Assembly: GCF_003052265.1 (NCBI RefSeq)
Contig: NZ_QANS01000008.1
Location: forward strand, 1 to 64,000
DNA length: 64,000 nucleotides
Direction of reading: 5' to 3'
Source of the DNA: Stenotrophobium rhamnosiphilum
GTDB lineage: Bacteria > Pseudomonadota > Gammaproteobacteria > Nevskiales > Nevskiaceae
Shown here: positions 47,751-54,469 of the stretch, piece after piece
How positions within the stretch are numbered: the stretch's first letter is position 1
How the letters are laid out: each line of letters begins with the position of its first letter
Made by a program: the position numbers and the translations under genes
The notes under the pieces: model-generated
Seen by the model: only the letters and a program-made list of their open reading frames with translations
Told to the model about the DNA's origin: nothing
Databases searched by the model: none

Positions 47751-49490
47751 ATGCTTCGATACGCACGCTTTGTTTTAACCAGCTGCCTCACTGCAGCATT
47801 AGTGATCGCCGCTGGCTGCGGGCGCACATCCTCCTCAGCGCCCGCTGAAGCCACCGCACCAACGCCGCAAGCACTGATTGCGCATAGCGAAGAATTCAAG
47901 CGCGGCGTTGAGAAGGTCACCGAAGGCGTTTATGTCGCGATGGGCTTTGGCATCGCCAATTCGATCATGTTGGTTGGCACTGACGGCATCATCATTGTCG
48001 ACACCACCGAAACCGTCGAAGCCGCACGCGAAGTGCTGGCCGAGTTCCGCAAGATCACCGACAAACCCGTGAAGGCGATTGTCTACACGCACTCGCATCC
48101 GGATCACATTGGTGGCGCTTCAGTCTTTGCCAATAGCGCGAACGTGCCGATCTACGCGCAAGAAGATGTCGCAAAGAACATGGACAAGCTCGCCACCGAA
48201 CTGCGCCCCATCATCACGCAGCGCTCGATGCGCATGTACGGCACTCAGCTCACGCCGGAGCAACGGCCGAACATTGGTGTGGGCGGTTATCTGGCGGTGA
48301 ATGCAGACAGCACGTTCGGCGTGATTCGTCCAACCAAAACTTTCCGCGATACGCTGGAAGACACCGTTGCGGGCGTTCACTTTCAACTCGTACATGCACC
48401 GGGCGAGACCGACGATCATTTGTTTGTGTGGCTGCCTGAGAGCAAGGTGCTGCTGCCCGGCGACAACATCTACAAATCATTTCCGAATCTCTACACCATC
48501 CGCGGCACGGGATATCGCAGTCCGAAAGCTTGGGCGGCGTCTGTCGACAAGATGCGCGCGCTGCATGCCGAAATTCTGGTGCCGAGTCATTCTCGTCCTT
48601 TGATTGGCGCTGCAAAGATTGATGCAATCCTGACTGACTATCGCGATGCGATTCGCTATGTCTACGATCAAAGTATTCGCTTGATGAACCAAGGATTGGT
48701 GCCAGACCAAATCGCCGCGCGCATTCGCTTGCCTGCGCATCTAGCTCAGTCTCCTTACCTGCAAGAGTTTTACGGCAAGGCCACGTGGAGTGCGAAAACT
48801 GTTTTCGACGGCAACCTCGGTTGGTTTGATGGCGACCCAGCGCATCTGCAACCACTGCCGCCTGAGGATGAAGCGCAGCGCATGGTTGCACTGGCTGGTG
48901 GCGCTGCCGCGCTCGACGACAAGATTGAAGCCGCAGCGAAAAGTGGTGATACGCAGTGGGCGCTGCAGCTCACGGGCTACGCCTTGCGTGTCAACGCAGA
49001 TGATAAGCGCGCCAAGCAAGTGCGTATCGATGCGCTGCGCAAACTGGGCTACGCAGAAACCAATGCGCCCGCGCGTGACTACTACTTGATGTCCGCAGGC
49101 GAACTCGCAGGTGAGTTCAGACCGATTGAAGAAGCAGCCAAGCCGACGCCTGCGATGCTGGCTGAGATGCCGATGTCGCTGTACTTCGACGGCATGGCGG
49201 TGAATCTGCATGCAGAAGATTGCCTCGATAAAGTCATCAAGGTTGGTTTTGATTTCACCGATAGCAAAGAGCAATACACCTACATCGTGCGCCGCGGCGT
49301 CTCTGAAGTTATCAAAGGTATCGCGCCAGATGCCGACATCGTTGCGCGTGTGCCTGCGCAAACGTTCAAGGAAAGTCTGGCCAAGCTGCGTAATCCGGCG
49401 ATCACCATGGTCAAGGATGTTGAAGTGACCAAGGAAAGCAAACTGGAGTTCTTAAGCTTCATGGCCTTGTTCAAGCCGCCGAATCAATAG
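47751..49490 (+). CDS. SdsA-like MBL alkylsulfatase lipoprotein
   Basis: Predicted type III sulfatase that hydrolyses alkyl sulfates by a zinc mechanism. The 579-residue protein has a lipobox AAGC (Cys at about residue 23), then the MBL motif YTHSHPDHIGGA near residue 115. Next come APGETDDHLFVW and GDNIYKSF, a helical dimerisation domain (about 360-440), and a C-terminal SCP2-like lipid-binding domain (about 470-575) as in Pseudomonas SdsA1. Start chosen at ATG 47751, where the signal peptide begins. It is last in the cluster, before a repeat and a terminator. The paired Cys-type sulfatase at 40540 makes sulfate-ester catabolism a plausible theme. Confidence 0.9.
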   Translation: MLRYARFVLTSCLTAALVIAAGCGRTSSSAPAEATAPTPQALIAHSEEFKRGVEKVTEGVYVAMGFGIANSIMLVGTDGIIIVDTTETVEAAREVLAEFRKITDKPVKAIVYTHSHPDHIGGASVFANSANVPIYAQEDVAKNMDKLATELRPIITQRSMRMYGTQLTPEQRPNIGVGGYLAVNADSTFGVIRPTKTFRDTLEDTVAGVHFQLVHAPGETDDHLFVWLPESKVLLPGDNIYKSFPNLYTIRGTGYRSPKAWAASVDKMRALHAEILVPSHSRPLIGAAKIDAILTDYRDAIRYVYDQSIRLMNQGLVPDQIAARIRLPAHLAQSPYLQEFYGKATWSAKTVFDGNLGWFDGDPAHLQPLPPEDEAQRMVALAGGAAALDDKIEAAAKSGDTQWALQLTGYALRVNADDKRAKQVRIDALRKLGYAETNAPARDYYLMSAGELAGEFRPIEEAAKPTPAMLAEMPMSLYFDGMAVNLHAEDCLDKVIKVGFDFTDSKEQYTYIVRRGVSEVIKGIAPDADIVARVPAQTFKESLAKLRNPAITMVKDVEVTKESKLEFLSFMALFKPPNQ

Positions 49491-49499
49491 TGAACCAAC

Positions 49500-49560
49500 G
49501 TAGGAGCGCCTCTTAGGCGCGATGGCTTTTGTGCCAATCGCGCCTAAGAGGCGCTCCTAC
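49500..49560. repeat. Intergenic inverted repeat (24-bp arms)
   Basis: Positions 49500-49523 are exactly complementary to 49537-49560, with a 13-bp spacer. The arms begin GTAGGAGCGCC, a head typical of a repeat family common between genes in gammaproteobacteria. It lies just after the last cluster gene and just before a terminator. Confidence 0.9.
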
Positions 49561-49563
49561 AGA

Positions 49564-49590
49564 AAAATGCCCTCTTCGCGAGGGCATTTT
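49564..49590 (+). terminator. Intrinsic terminator ending the accessory cluster
   Basis: An 11-bp stem (AAAATGCCCTC at 49564-49574, complement at 49580-49590) has a TTCGC loop and ends in a T run. It closes the transcript that ends with the SdsA-like gene. Confidence 0.85.
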
Positions 49591-49663
49591 CATTGAGGGA
49601 TCAGACGTCATCACGCGGTTTCTGAGAAAATCCGCGGAATGACTCTCCGAATGCTCGCTCCTT

Positions 49664-50722
49664 ATGTCTCTTGATCTCGCCGACGAGGCGCTGAACACGC
49701 TATTCCAGCCCCTTGCCGAAGGCCTACTCGACTGGCCGACCGAAGGTGGCGTGCTGTTCTTGCGCGCGCGTACAGGTCACGCGCTGCAACAGTCCTCCCA
49801 CCTCGGCTTAATCTGCGAGCAGGAGTTCAAACCATCCGCTGATGCGCTGACGAATGCGGGGCTGACGACCGTCGAACTGGATTCTCTGGAGCCATCACGT
49901 CGATTCGCACTGGTGCTGGTACTGCCGCCAAGACAGCGCGAAGAGGCGCGTGCGCTGCTGGCACAGGCGGTCGCGCGTTGCGCGCCAGGTGGACGAGTGC
50001 TGGCCAGCATGCGTAACGACGAAGGCGCACGCACGGGCGAAGACGATCTGGCACTCCTCGCTGGCGGAATCAGCAACCTGTCGCGACGCAAATGCCGCGC
50101 GTTCTGGACCGCAGCACTGCAAGGGCCCGCTGATCTAGAGCTGGCAGATAAGTGGGCCAAGCTCGACGCGCCGCGCGCAATCCTCGACGGCCGTTTTATT
50201 AGTCGACCCGGCGTGTTCGCCTGGGATCGCATCGATCCAGCGTCGGAACTTCTCGCAGCGCATCTGCCAAAGAATCTTGCAGGCCACGCAGCGGATCTTG
50301 GCGCTGGTTACGGTTATCTCTCCACAGAACTGCTGACACGTTGCCCACAGATCACGACGATTGATCTATACGAAGCGCAGTCGCGCGCGCTGGCGATGGC
50401 TCGTGAAAATCTGCGCGATGCGCGCGTGCCATGTGAATTCTCTTGGCATGACGTCACGGCAGGTCTGTCGCGCCACTACGACGTAATCGTCAGCAATCCG
50501 CCGTTTCATGCACAGAGCCGCGAAGATCGGCCCGACCTCGGCCGCCGCTTCATCTCGGTTGCTGCGCAATCGCTGAATGCGAACGGCTCATTCTGGATGG
50601 TCGCCAACCGTCACCTCGCTTATGAGTACACCTTGAACGAATGCTTTGCGGAAATCCGTAGCGTTGCCCAAAAAGGCGGATTCAAAGTAATCGAAGCGCG
50701 CGGCCCGAGGCAGCAGGCATGA
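49664..50722 (+). CDS. rsmC: 16S rRNA m2G1207 methyltransferase RsmC-like
   Basis: A 352-residue protein with an N-terminal degenerate methyltransferase-like half (about 1-175) and a C-terminal Rossmann methyltransferase half. The SAM motif DLGAGYGYLSTELL and the catalytic NPPFH are present, as in RsmC/RlmG N2-guanine methyltransferases. RsmC acts on G1207 of 16S rRNA, and RlmG would act on 23S G1835. Length and the downstream small-subunit pseudouridine synthase favour RsmC. The stop overlaps the rsuA start (ATGA at 50719-50722). Confidence 0.87.
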   Translation: MSLDLADEALNTLFQPLAEGLLDWPTEGGVLFLRARTGHALQQSSHLGLICEQEFKPSADALTNAGLTTVELDSLEPSRRFALVLVLPPRQREEARALLAQAVARCAPGGRVLASMRNDEGARTGEDDLALLAGGISNLSRRKCRAFWTAALQGPADLELADKWAKLDAPRAILDGRFISRPGVFAWDRIDPASELLAAHLPKNLAGHAADLGAGYGYLSTELLTRCPQITTIDLYEAQSRALAMARENLRDARVPCEFSWHDVTAGLSRHYDVIVSNPPFHAQSREDRPDLGRRFISVAAQSLNANGSFWMVANRHLAYEYTLNECFAEIRSVAQKGGFKVIEARGPRQQA

Positions 50723-51435
50723 CGCTGATCAGGCTACTCGCCAACCTCGGCTACGGCAGTCGCAAAGCAGTGACAGCGATGTTCCGTGAAGGCCGCATCA
50801 CCGACGCTGCAGGCGAAGTGCTGTATGCCGATGATCGCGTTGCGCACTCCGTAATCCACGTTGATGGCGAGCCGCTGGATCCTCCAGCCGGACTGACGCT
50901 GATACTGCACAAACCAACCGGCTATACCTGCTCAACCAAAGATTCCGGCCGCATCATTTATGACCTGCTGCCGCCGCGTTTCATGTTGCGCTCACCTCTG
51001 CTCGCGTCCGTCGGGCGACTCGATCGCGAGACCAGTGGCCTGTTGCTGATGACAGACGACGGCGGCTTGCTGCACCGAATCGTTTCACCAAAAGCCGCAC
51101 TCGGCAAAATCTATGAAGCCAAGCTCGCAGAGGACCTGCGCGGTGACGAAGCGGAAATCTTCGCCAGCGGAACATTGATGTTGGAATCGGAAAACACCCC
51201 GCTCGCGCCAGTGCGAATGGAAACGCTGGGACCACGTGAAGCACGCTTAGAACTCACGGAAGGGCGCTATCACCAAGTACGTCGCATGTTCGTTGCTGTG
51301 GGCAATCATGTGAACACGCTGCACCGCGCGCGGATTGGCGGATTGTCGTTAGGCGATTTGCCTAGTGGGCATTGGCGAGTGTTGGGCGCGGATGATTTGG
51401 AGACGCTGTTTCGACGCGGCTCGGAATCTTATTGA
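50719..51435 (+). CDS. rsuA: Small-subunit pseudouridine synthase RsuA-like
   Basis: A 238-residue protein with an N-terminal S4-type RNA-binding domain (about 1-60) and the RsuA-family catalytic domain. The catalytic Asp is in SVGRLDRETSGLLLMTDDG, and the motif YHQVRRMF is present. The family modifies U516 of 16S rRNA. Related RluE/RluB/RluF act on 23S, so the exact target is inferred. It is translationally coupled to rsmC. Confidence 0.87.
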   Translation: MTLIRLLANLGYGSRKAVTAMFREGRITDAAGEVLYADDRVAHSVIHVDGEPLDPPAGLTLILHKPTGYTCSTKDSGRIIYDLLPPRFMLRSPLLASVGRLDRETSGLLLMTDDGGLLHRIVSPKAALGKIYEAKLAEDLRGDEAEIFASGTLMLESENTPLAPVRMETLGPREARLELTEGRYHQVRRMFVAVGNHVNTLHRARIGGLSLGDLPSGHWRVLGADDLETLFRRGSESY

Positions 51436-51446
51436 TGAGCCAGTGC

Positions 51447-51841
51447 GCCGCCTTGCGGCGTAAAACTTCCTGCTCTGCTTTGACATCGTGTGTTCCGCGC
51501 TGTGGCGCGGGTAACTTTCTTTGATTAACGTCAAAGAAAGTCACCAAAGAAAACGTTTCTAAAAGCAAAGCCACTCTTGCTGTTACTTGAGCGAAGGGTC
51601 AGCACGACAACCGACTCTATTCCTGAGCATGTAAAAAGTGATGGCGGCACTTTTTCCTCGCATCGGAAACAGCAGCCAGATAACGTTTGTGCGCTAAAAG
51701 CTGAAAGACACAAGTGGCTTTGCTTCTAAGGGTGCTTTCTTTGGGTTACGTTTCTTTGCACCGGCAAAGAAAGGTAACTCGCGCCACAGCGCGAAACACG
51801 CCATCTCAATCAGCACAGGCAGTTTTACGCCGCAAGGCGGC
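51447..51841. repeat. 395-bp palindromic element with 21-bp terminal inverted repeats
   Basis: The ends are perfect 21-bp inverted repeats (51447-51467 and 51821-51841, reading GCCGCCTTGCGGCGTAAAAC and its complement). Inside, imperfect inverted repeats continue. GCGCTGTGGCGCG near 51500 pairs with CGCGCCACAGCGC near 51780. CTTTCTTTG blocks face CAAAGAAAG blocks on both sides, and the core is AT-richer. No transposase-sized frame is present. It fills the 446-bp gap between rsuA and folB. It is MITE-like or an extended REP element, and I see no gene in this gap. Confidence 0.8.
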
Positions 51842-51881
51842 TAACTAAAACCTCAACGTTGCGAGTCAAGCCACTCGAAAT

Positions 51882-52259
51882 TTATCGAGCTCCACAAACC
51901 GCGTAATCCCCACGCTGCCGCTCAATCTCCACACCAACCGCATCCACCCCTGGAACCGCACCAGGCTTGGCAATACGCAGCTCAAGCGTGTCAATCGGAA
52001 ATTCCGCAAACAGAAAACGTGCAAGACGTTCCGCCATGGTTTCCAGCAAATGTACGTTCTCGCCTTTAACGAAAGCCATCACCGCATCGCTAATCGCGTG
52101 GTAATTCACCGCGTCACGAATATTGTCGCTGGCTGCTGCAGCACGCGTGTCAACACCGACCACGATGTCGATAATCAATGGACGTTCAGCACGCTGCTCC
52201 CAATCGTAAATACCGATCACGGTGTGTGCTTGCAGTCCACGAATAAAAACTTTGTCCAT
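51882..52259 (-). CDS. folB: Dihydroneopterin aldolase
   Basis: Folate pathway enzyme that cleaves dihydroneopterin to 6-hydroxymethyl-dihydropterin and glycolaldehyde. The 125-residue protein shows the family start MDKVFIRGLQAHTVIGIYDWE (first 20 given: MDKVFIRGLQAHTVIGIYDW). The active-site NYHAISDAVM region and the Lys of RIAKPGAVPG near residue 100 are present. It starts 2 bp after the tsaD stop, so the two are cotranscribed. Confidence 0.95.
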   Translation of the reverse strand: MDKVFIRGLQAHTVIGIYDWEQRAERPLIIDIVVGVDTRAAAASDNIRDAVNYHAISDAVMAFVKGENVHLLETMAERLARFLFAEFPIDTLELRIAKPGAVPGVDAVGVEIERQRGDYAVCGAR

Positions 52260-52261
52260 GC

Positions 52262-53269
52262 TTAAACGGTTTCCAACTCAGTAATCGGCCAACGCGGACG
52301 CGCTAGCAATGTGTGCGTGTGTTGCCCTTGCGAGCGACGCGCCCAACCAACGTAGGCAATCATTGCCGCGTTATCGGTGCAGAACTCGTGTCGCGGGAAA
52401 TGCAGCGAGATGTTGTTCTTGCGTGCGAACTCGCCAAGACGTTCACGCAAACGAAGATTCGCGCCGACACCACCAGCCACCACCAACGCAGGAAATCCGG
52501 TTTGCTCAATCGCACGCGCGCATTTGATTGCGAGCGTTTCAGTCACTGCTTCTTGAAAGCCGTGCGCGATATCCGCTTTGTCTTGATCCGTCGCGCCTTT
52601 AGGCAGCGCAGTGAGCACCGCGGTTTTGAGGCCGCTGAAACTAAAGTCGAGGCCCGGGCGATCCGTCATCGGGCGCGGAAATTTGTAGCGGCCCGGTGTG
52701 CCCAGCTGAGCGAGTTTGGCCAGATGCGGGCCGCCGGGATACGGCAGTCCCATCATCTTGGCGGTCTTGTCGAAGGCCTCACCGACGGCGTCATCGAGGC
52801 TTTCGCCGAGAATTTCGTAGTCGCCAATTCCGCGAACAGCCACCAACAAGGTGTGTCCGCCGGAAACCAAAAGAGCCATGAACGGGAATTGTGGGCGGTC
52901 CGCTTCCAGCATCGGCGCCAGCAAATGGCCTTCCATGTGGTGGACTGGAATCAGCGGCAGATTGTGGGCGGCTGCCATACCCGCGGCCACCGCCCCGCCT
53001 ACCATCAGCGCCCCAACCAGACCCGGGCCGGCGGTGTAGGCCACGCCTGTTAGTTGATCTGGACGCAGATTAGCACGCGCTAAAACCTCACGAATCAATG
53101 GGTTAATTCGCGCCACGTGGTCGCGCGAGGCTAATTCCGGCACTACGCCGCCGTACTCGGCATGCAGGGCAACCTGACTATATAAGGCGTGCGCCAATAG
53201 CCCGCGCTCGCCGTCATAGATGGCGGCAGCGGTTTCGTCACAGGAGGTTTCGATGCCAAGAACGGGCAT
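52262..53269 (-). CDS. tsaD: tRNA threonylcarbamoyladenosine biosynthesis protein TsaD
   Basis: Transfers the threonylcarbamoyl group to A37 of ANN-decoding tRNAs, with TsaB and TsaE. The 335-residue protein starts with [18 protein letters not shown]. It contains the metal-binding [10 protein letters not shown] (His pair) and the ATP-binding [11 protein letters not shown] chose the ATG at 53269, where the conserved sequence begins. The open frame continues much further upstream through the intergenic dyad and is not coding. The order tsaD-folB divergent from rpsU is typical for gammaproteobacteria. Confidence 0.96.
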   Translation of the reverse strand: MPVLGIETSCDETAAAIYDGERGLLAHALYSQVALHAEYGGVVPELASRDHVARINPLIREVLARANLRPDQLTGVAYTAGPGLVGALMVGGAVAAGMAAAHNLPLIPVHHMEGHLLAPMLEADRPQFPFMALLVSGGHTLLVAVRGIGDYEILGESLDDAVGEAFDKTAKMMGLPYPGGPHLAKLAQLGTPGRYKFPRPMTDRPGLDFSFSGLKTAVLTALPKGATDQDKADIAHGFQEAVTETLAIKCARAIEQTGFPALVVAGGVGANLRLRERLGEFARKNNISLHFPRHEFCTDNAAMIAYVGWARRSQGQHTHTLLARPRWPITELETV

Positions 53270-53359
53270 AGGACTGATGGTGTTAAGGGAATTCTTTAAT
53301 GAATAGTCCGAGGCAAGGACGCCTCGGAACCCAGACAGGGACGTCGACACTCCCCGGCA

Positions 53360-53408
53360 CGCGATTCTAAGCGGATTGCGCCAAAGGCGCGAACCGCTTA
53401 GAATCGCG
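53360..53408. promoter_or_regulatory. 49-bp dyad with divergent promoters of tsaD and rpsU
   Basis: The arms CGCGATTCTAAGCGG (53360-53374) and its complement (53394-53408) are perfect 15-bp repeats. The middle can extend the hairpin through GCGCC-AAA-GGCGC. Each arm holds a TAGAAT -10 element. On plus it is at 53399-53404, with TTGCGC 17 bp upstream (53376-53381) and a GC-rich discriminator. On minus it is at 53369-53364, with a poor -35. The plus promoter would drive rpsU and the minus one tsaD. Confidence 0.6.
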
Positions 53409-53459
53409 GCCCTTTTACTGGGCGTGTGCCCCTTCGCTGTATCCTGAGAGTTCTGAATA

Positions 53460-53675
53460 ATGCCAACTGTACGTGTCCGTGATAACGAGCCGTTTGAAGT
53501 CGCCCTGCGCCGTTTTAAGCGCACTTGCGAAAAAGCCGGAGTCCTCACCGACGTTCGTAAGAAGGAATTCTTCGAAAAGCCGAGCCAGGAACAGAAGCGT
53601 AAGCGCGCAGCTGCCGTGAAGCGTCAGCAGAAGAAAGTATCTCGCGAAGCGACCCGTCGTACTCGCCTGTACTAA
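53460..53675 (+). CDS. rpsU: 30S ribosomal protein S21
   Basis: Small ribosomal subunit protein needed for initiation. The 71-residue sequence shows the family start [18 protein letters not shown] and the basic tail [13 protein letters not shown]. It heads the macromolecular synthesis operon with yqeY, dnaG and rpoD, here interrupted by several terminator-like hairpins. The GC-rich discriminator of its promoter suggests growth-rate control. Confidence 0.97.
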   Translation: MPTVRVRDNEPFEVALRRFKRTCEKAGVLTDVRKKEFFEKPSQEQKRKRAAAVKRQQKKVSREATRRTRLY

Positions 53676-53689
53676 GAGCCGGTAAATAG

Positions 53690-53718
53690 GCCGGCACATT
53701 TCAATATTGTGCCGGCCT
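53690..53718 (+). terminator. Hairpin after rpsU
   Basis: A 10-bp perfect stem (GGCCGGCACA at 53690-53699, complement at 53709-53718) lies 14 bp past the rpsU stop. The following sequence TGCTCTTCAAG is not a good T tract, so it may be a partial terminator or an mRNA-stabilising hairpin that raises S21 over the downstream genes. Confidence 0.6.
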
Positions 53719-53770
53719 GCTCTTCAAGTCCGTCACAGCTCCCTGTAGCTCATCAAGACGGACTCTAAAA

Positions 53771-54223
53771 ATGTCACAAGACCTCAAAACCCGCGTTCTT
53801 GAAGACGTCAAAACTGCGATGCGTGCGCAAGAAAAACTGCGCCTGTCAGTTTTGCGCATGCTCACTGCTGAAATGAAACAACGCGAAGTCGTTGATAGCG
53901 TCGAACTCACCGACGCCGTAGTCAGCGCCGCCATCGAAAAGATGATCAAGCAGCGCCGCGATTCCGAAAAGCAGTACACCGATGGTGGCCGCCCTGAACT
54001 CGCCGCCAAAGAAGCCGAAGAAATCAAAATCCTGATGGTTTATCTGCCCGAGCAGCTGACGGCCGATGAACTCGTGGCCCTTGTGAAACAGGCCGTTGCC
54101 GAAACCGGCGCGGTTGAAGGCAAGGACATGGGCAAGGTGATGGCCTGGATCAAACCCAAGGCACAGGGCCGCACTGATATGGGCAAGGTCTCGGGCCTGA
54201 TCAAAGCACAATTGGCGGGCTAA
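53771..54223 (+). CDS. yqeY: GatB/YqeY domain protein
   Basis: A 150-residue protein made entirely of the YqeY helical domain, which is also the C-terminal domain of amidotransferase subunit GatB. The family features VLRMLTAEMKQREVVD and the C-terminal GKVMAWIKPKAQGRTDMGKV are visible. Its function is uncertain, with a tRNA-related role suspected. It sits between rpsU and dnaG, a common place for it, and is followed by repeats and a strong terminator. Confidence 0.92.
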   Translation: MSQDLKTRVLEDVKTAMRAQEKLRLSVLRMLTAEMKQREVVDSVELTDAVVSAAIEKMIKQRRDSEKQYTDGGRPELAAKEAEEIKILMVYLPEQLTADELVALVKQAVAETGAVEGKDMGKVMAWIKPKAQGRTDMGKVSGLIKAQLAG

Positions 54224-54232
54224 GTCCGGCTT

Positions 54233-54378
54233 GTCATCCCCGCGCAGGCGGGGATCCAGTTTTCGTTCCAATTTGCACCAGCGCTAGAACTGGATGACTC
54301 GCTACGCTCGCCCTTCGGGCGCCCAAAAATGGGCGTTCAACGCGCTAAGCGCTTTTGTCCCGCCTCCGCGGGAATGAC
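54233..54378. repeat. Composite intergenic repeat (GTCATCCCCGC family)
   Basis: The left end reads GTCATCCCCGCGCAGGCGGG (54233 on) and the right end carries its near complement ending at GGGAATGAC (54378). Between them lie further self-complementary pieces, including CCAGTT facing AACTGG. This family of dispersed palindromes is common in proteobacterial intergenic DNA. It sits between yqeY and the terminator. Confidence 0.75.
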
Positions 54379-54396
54379 GACAAACAGCTGAACTCC

Positions 54397-54432
54397 AATC
54401 CCTCTCCCGACCGAGAGGGATTTTATTTTTTG
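54397..54432 (+). terminator. Strong terminator between yqeY and dnaG
   Basis: A 10-bp stem (AATCCCTCTC at 54397-54406, complement at 54413-54422) has a CCGACC loop and is followed by TTATTTTTTG. It should stop most transcription from the rpsU promoter before dnaG, so dnaG depends on read-through or a local promoter. Confidence 0.82.
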
Positions 54433-54469
54433 TTAGTGCCATCCCAAGTTGACCCGCTAAACTCTGATC

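Noticed and set aside
53270-53548. N-terminal extension of tsaD
   Set aside because: The extension crosses the tsaD-rpsU dyad and the rpsU start, and the conserved protein begins at 53269.
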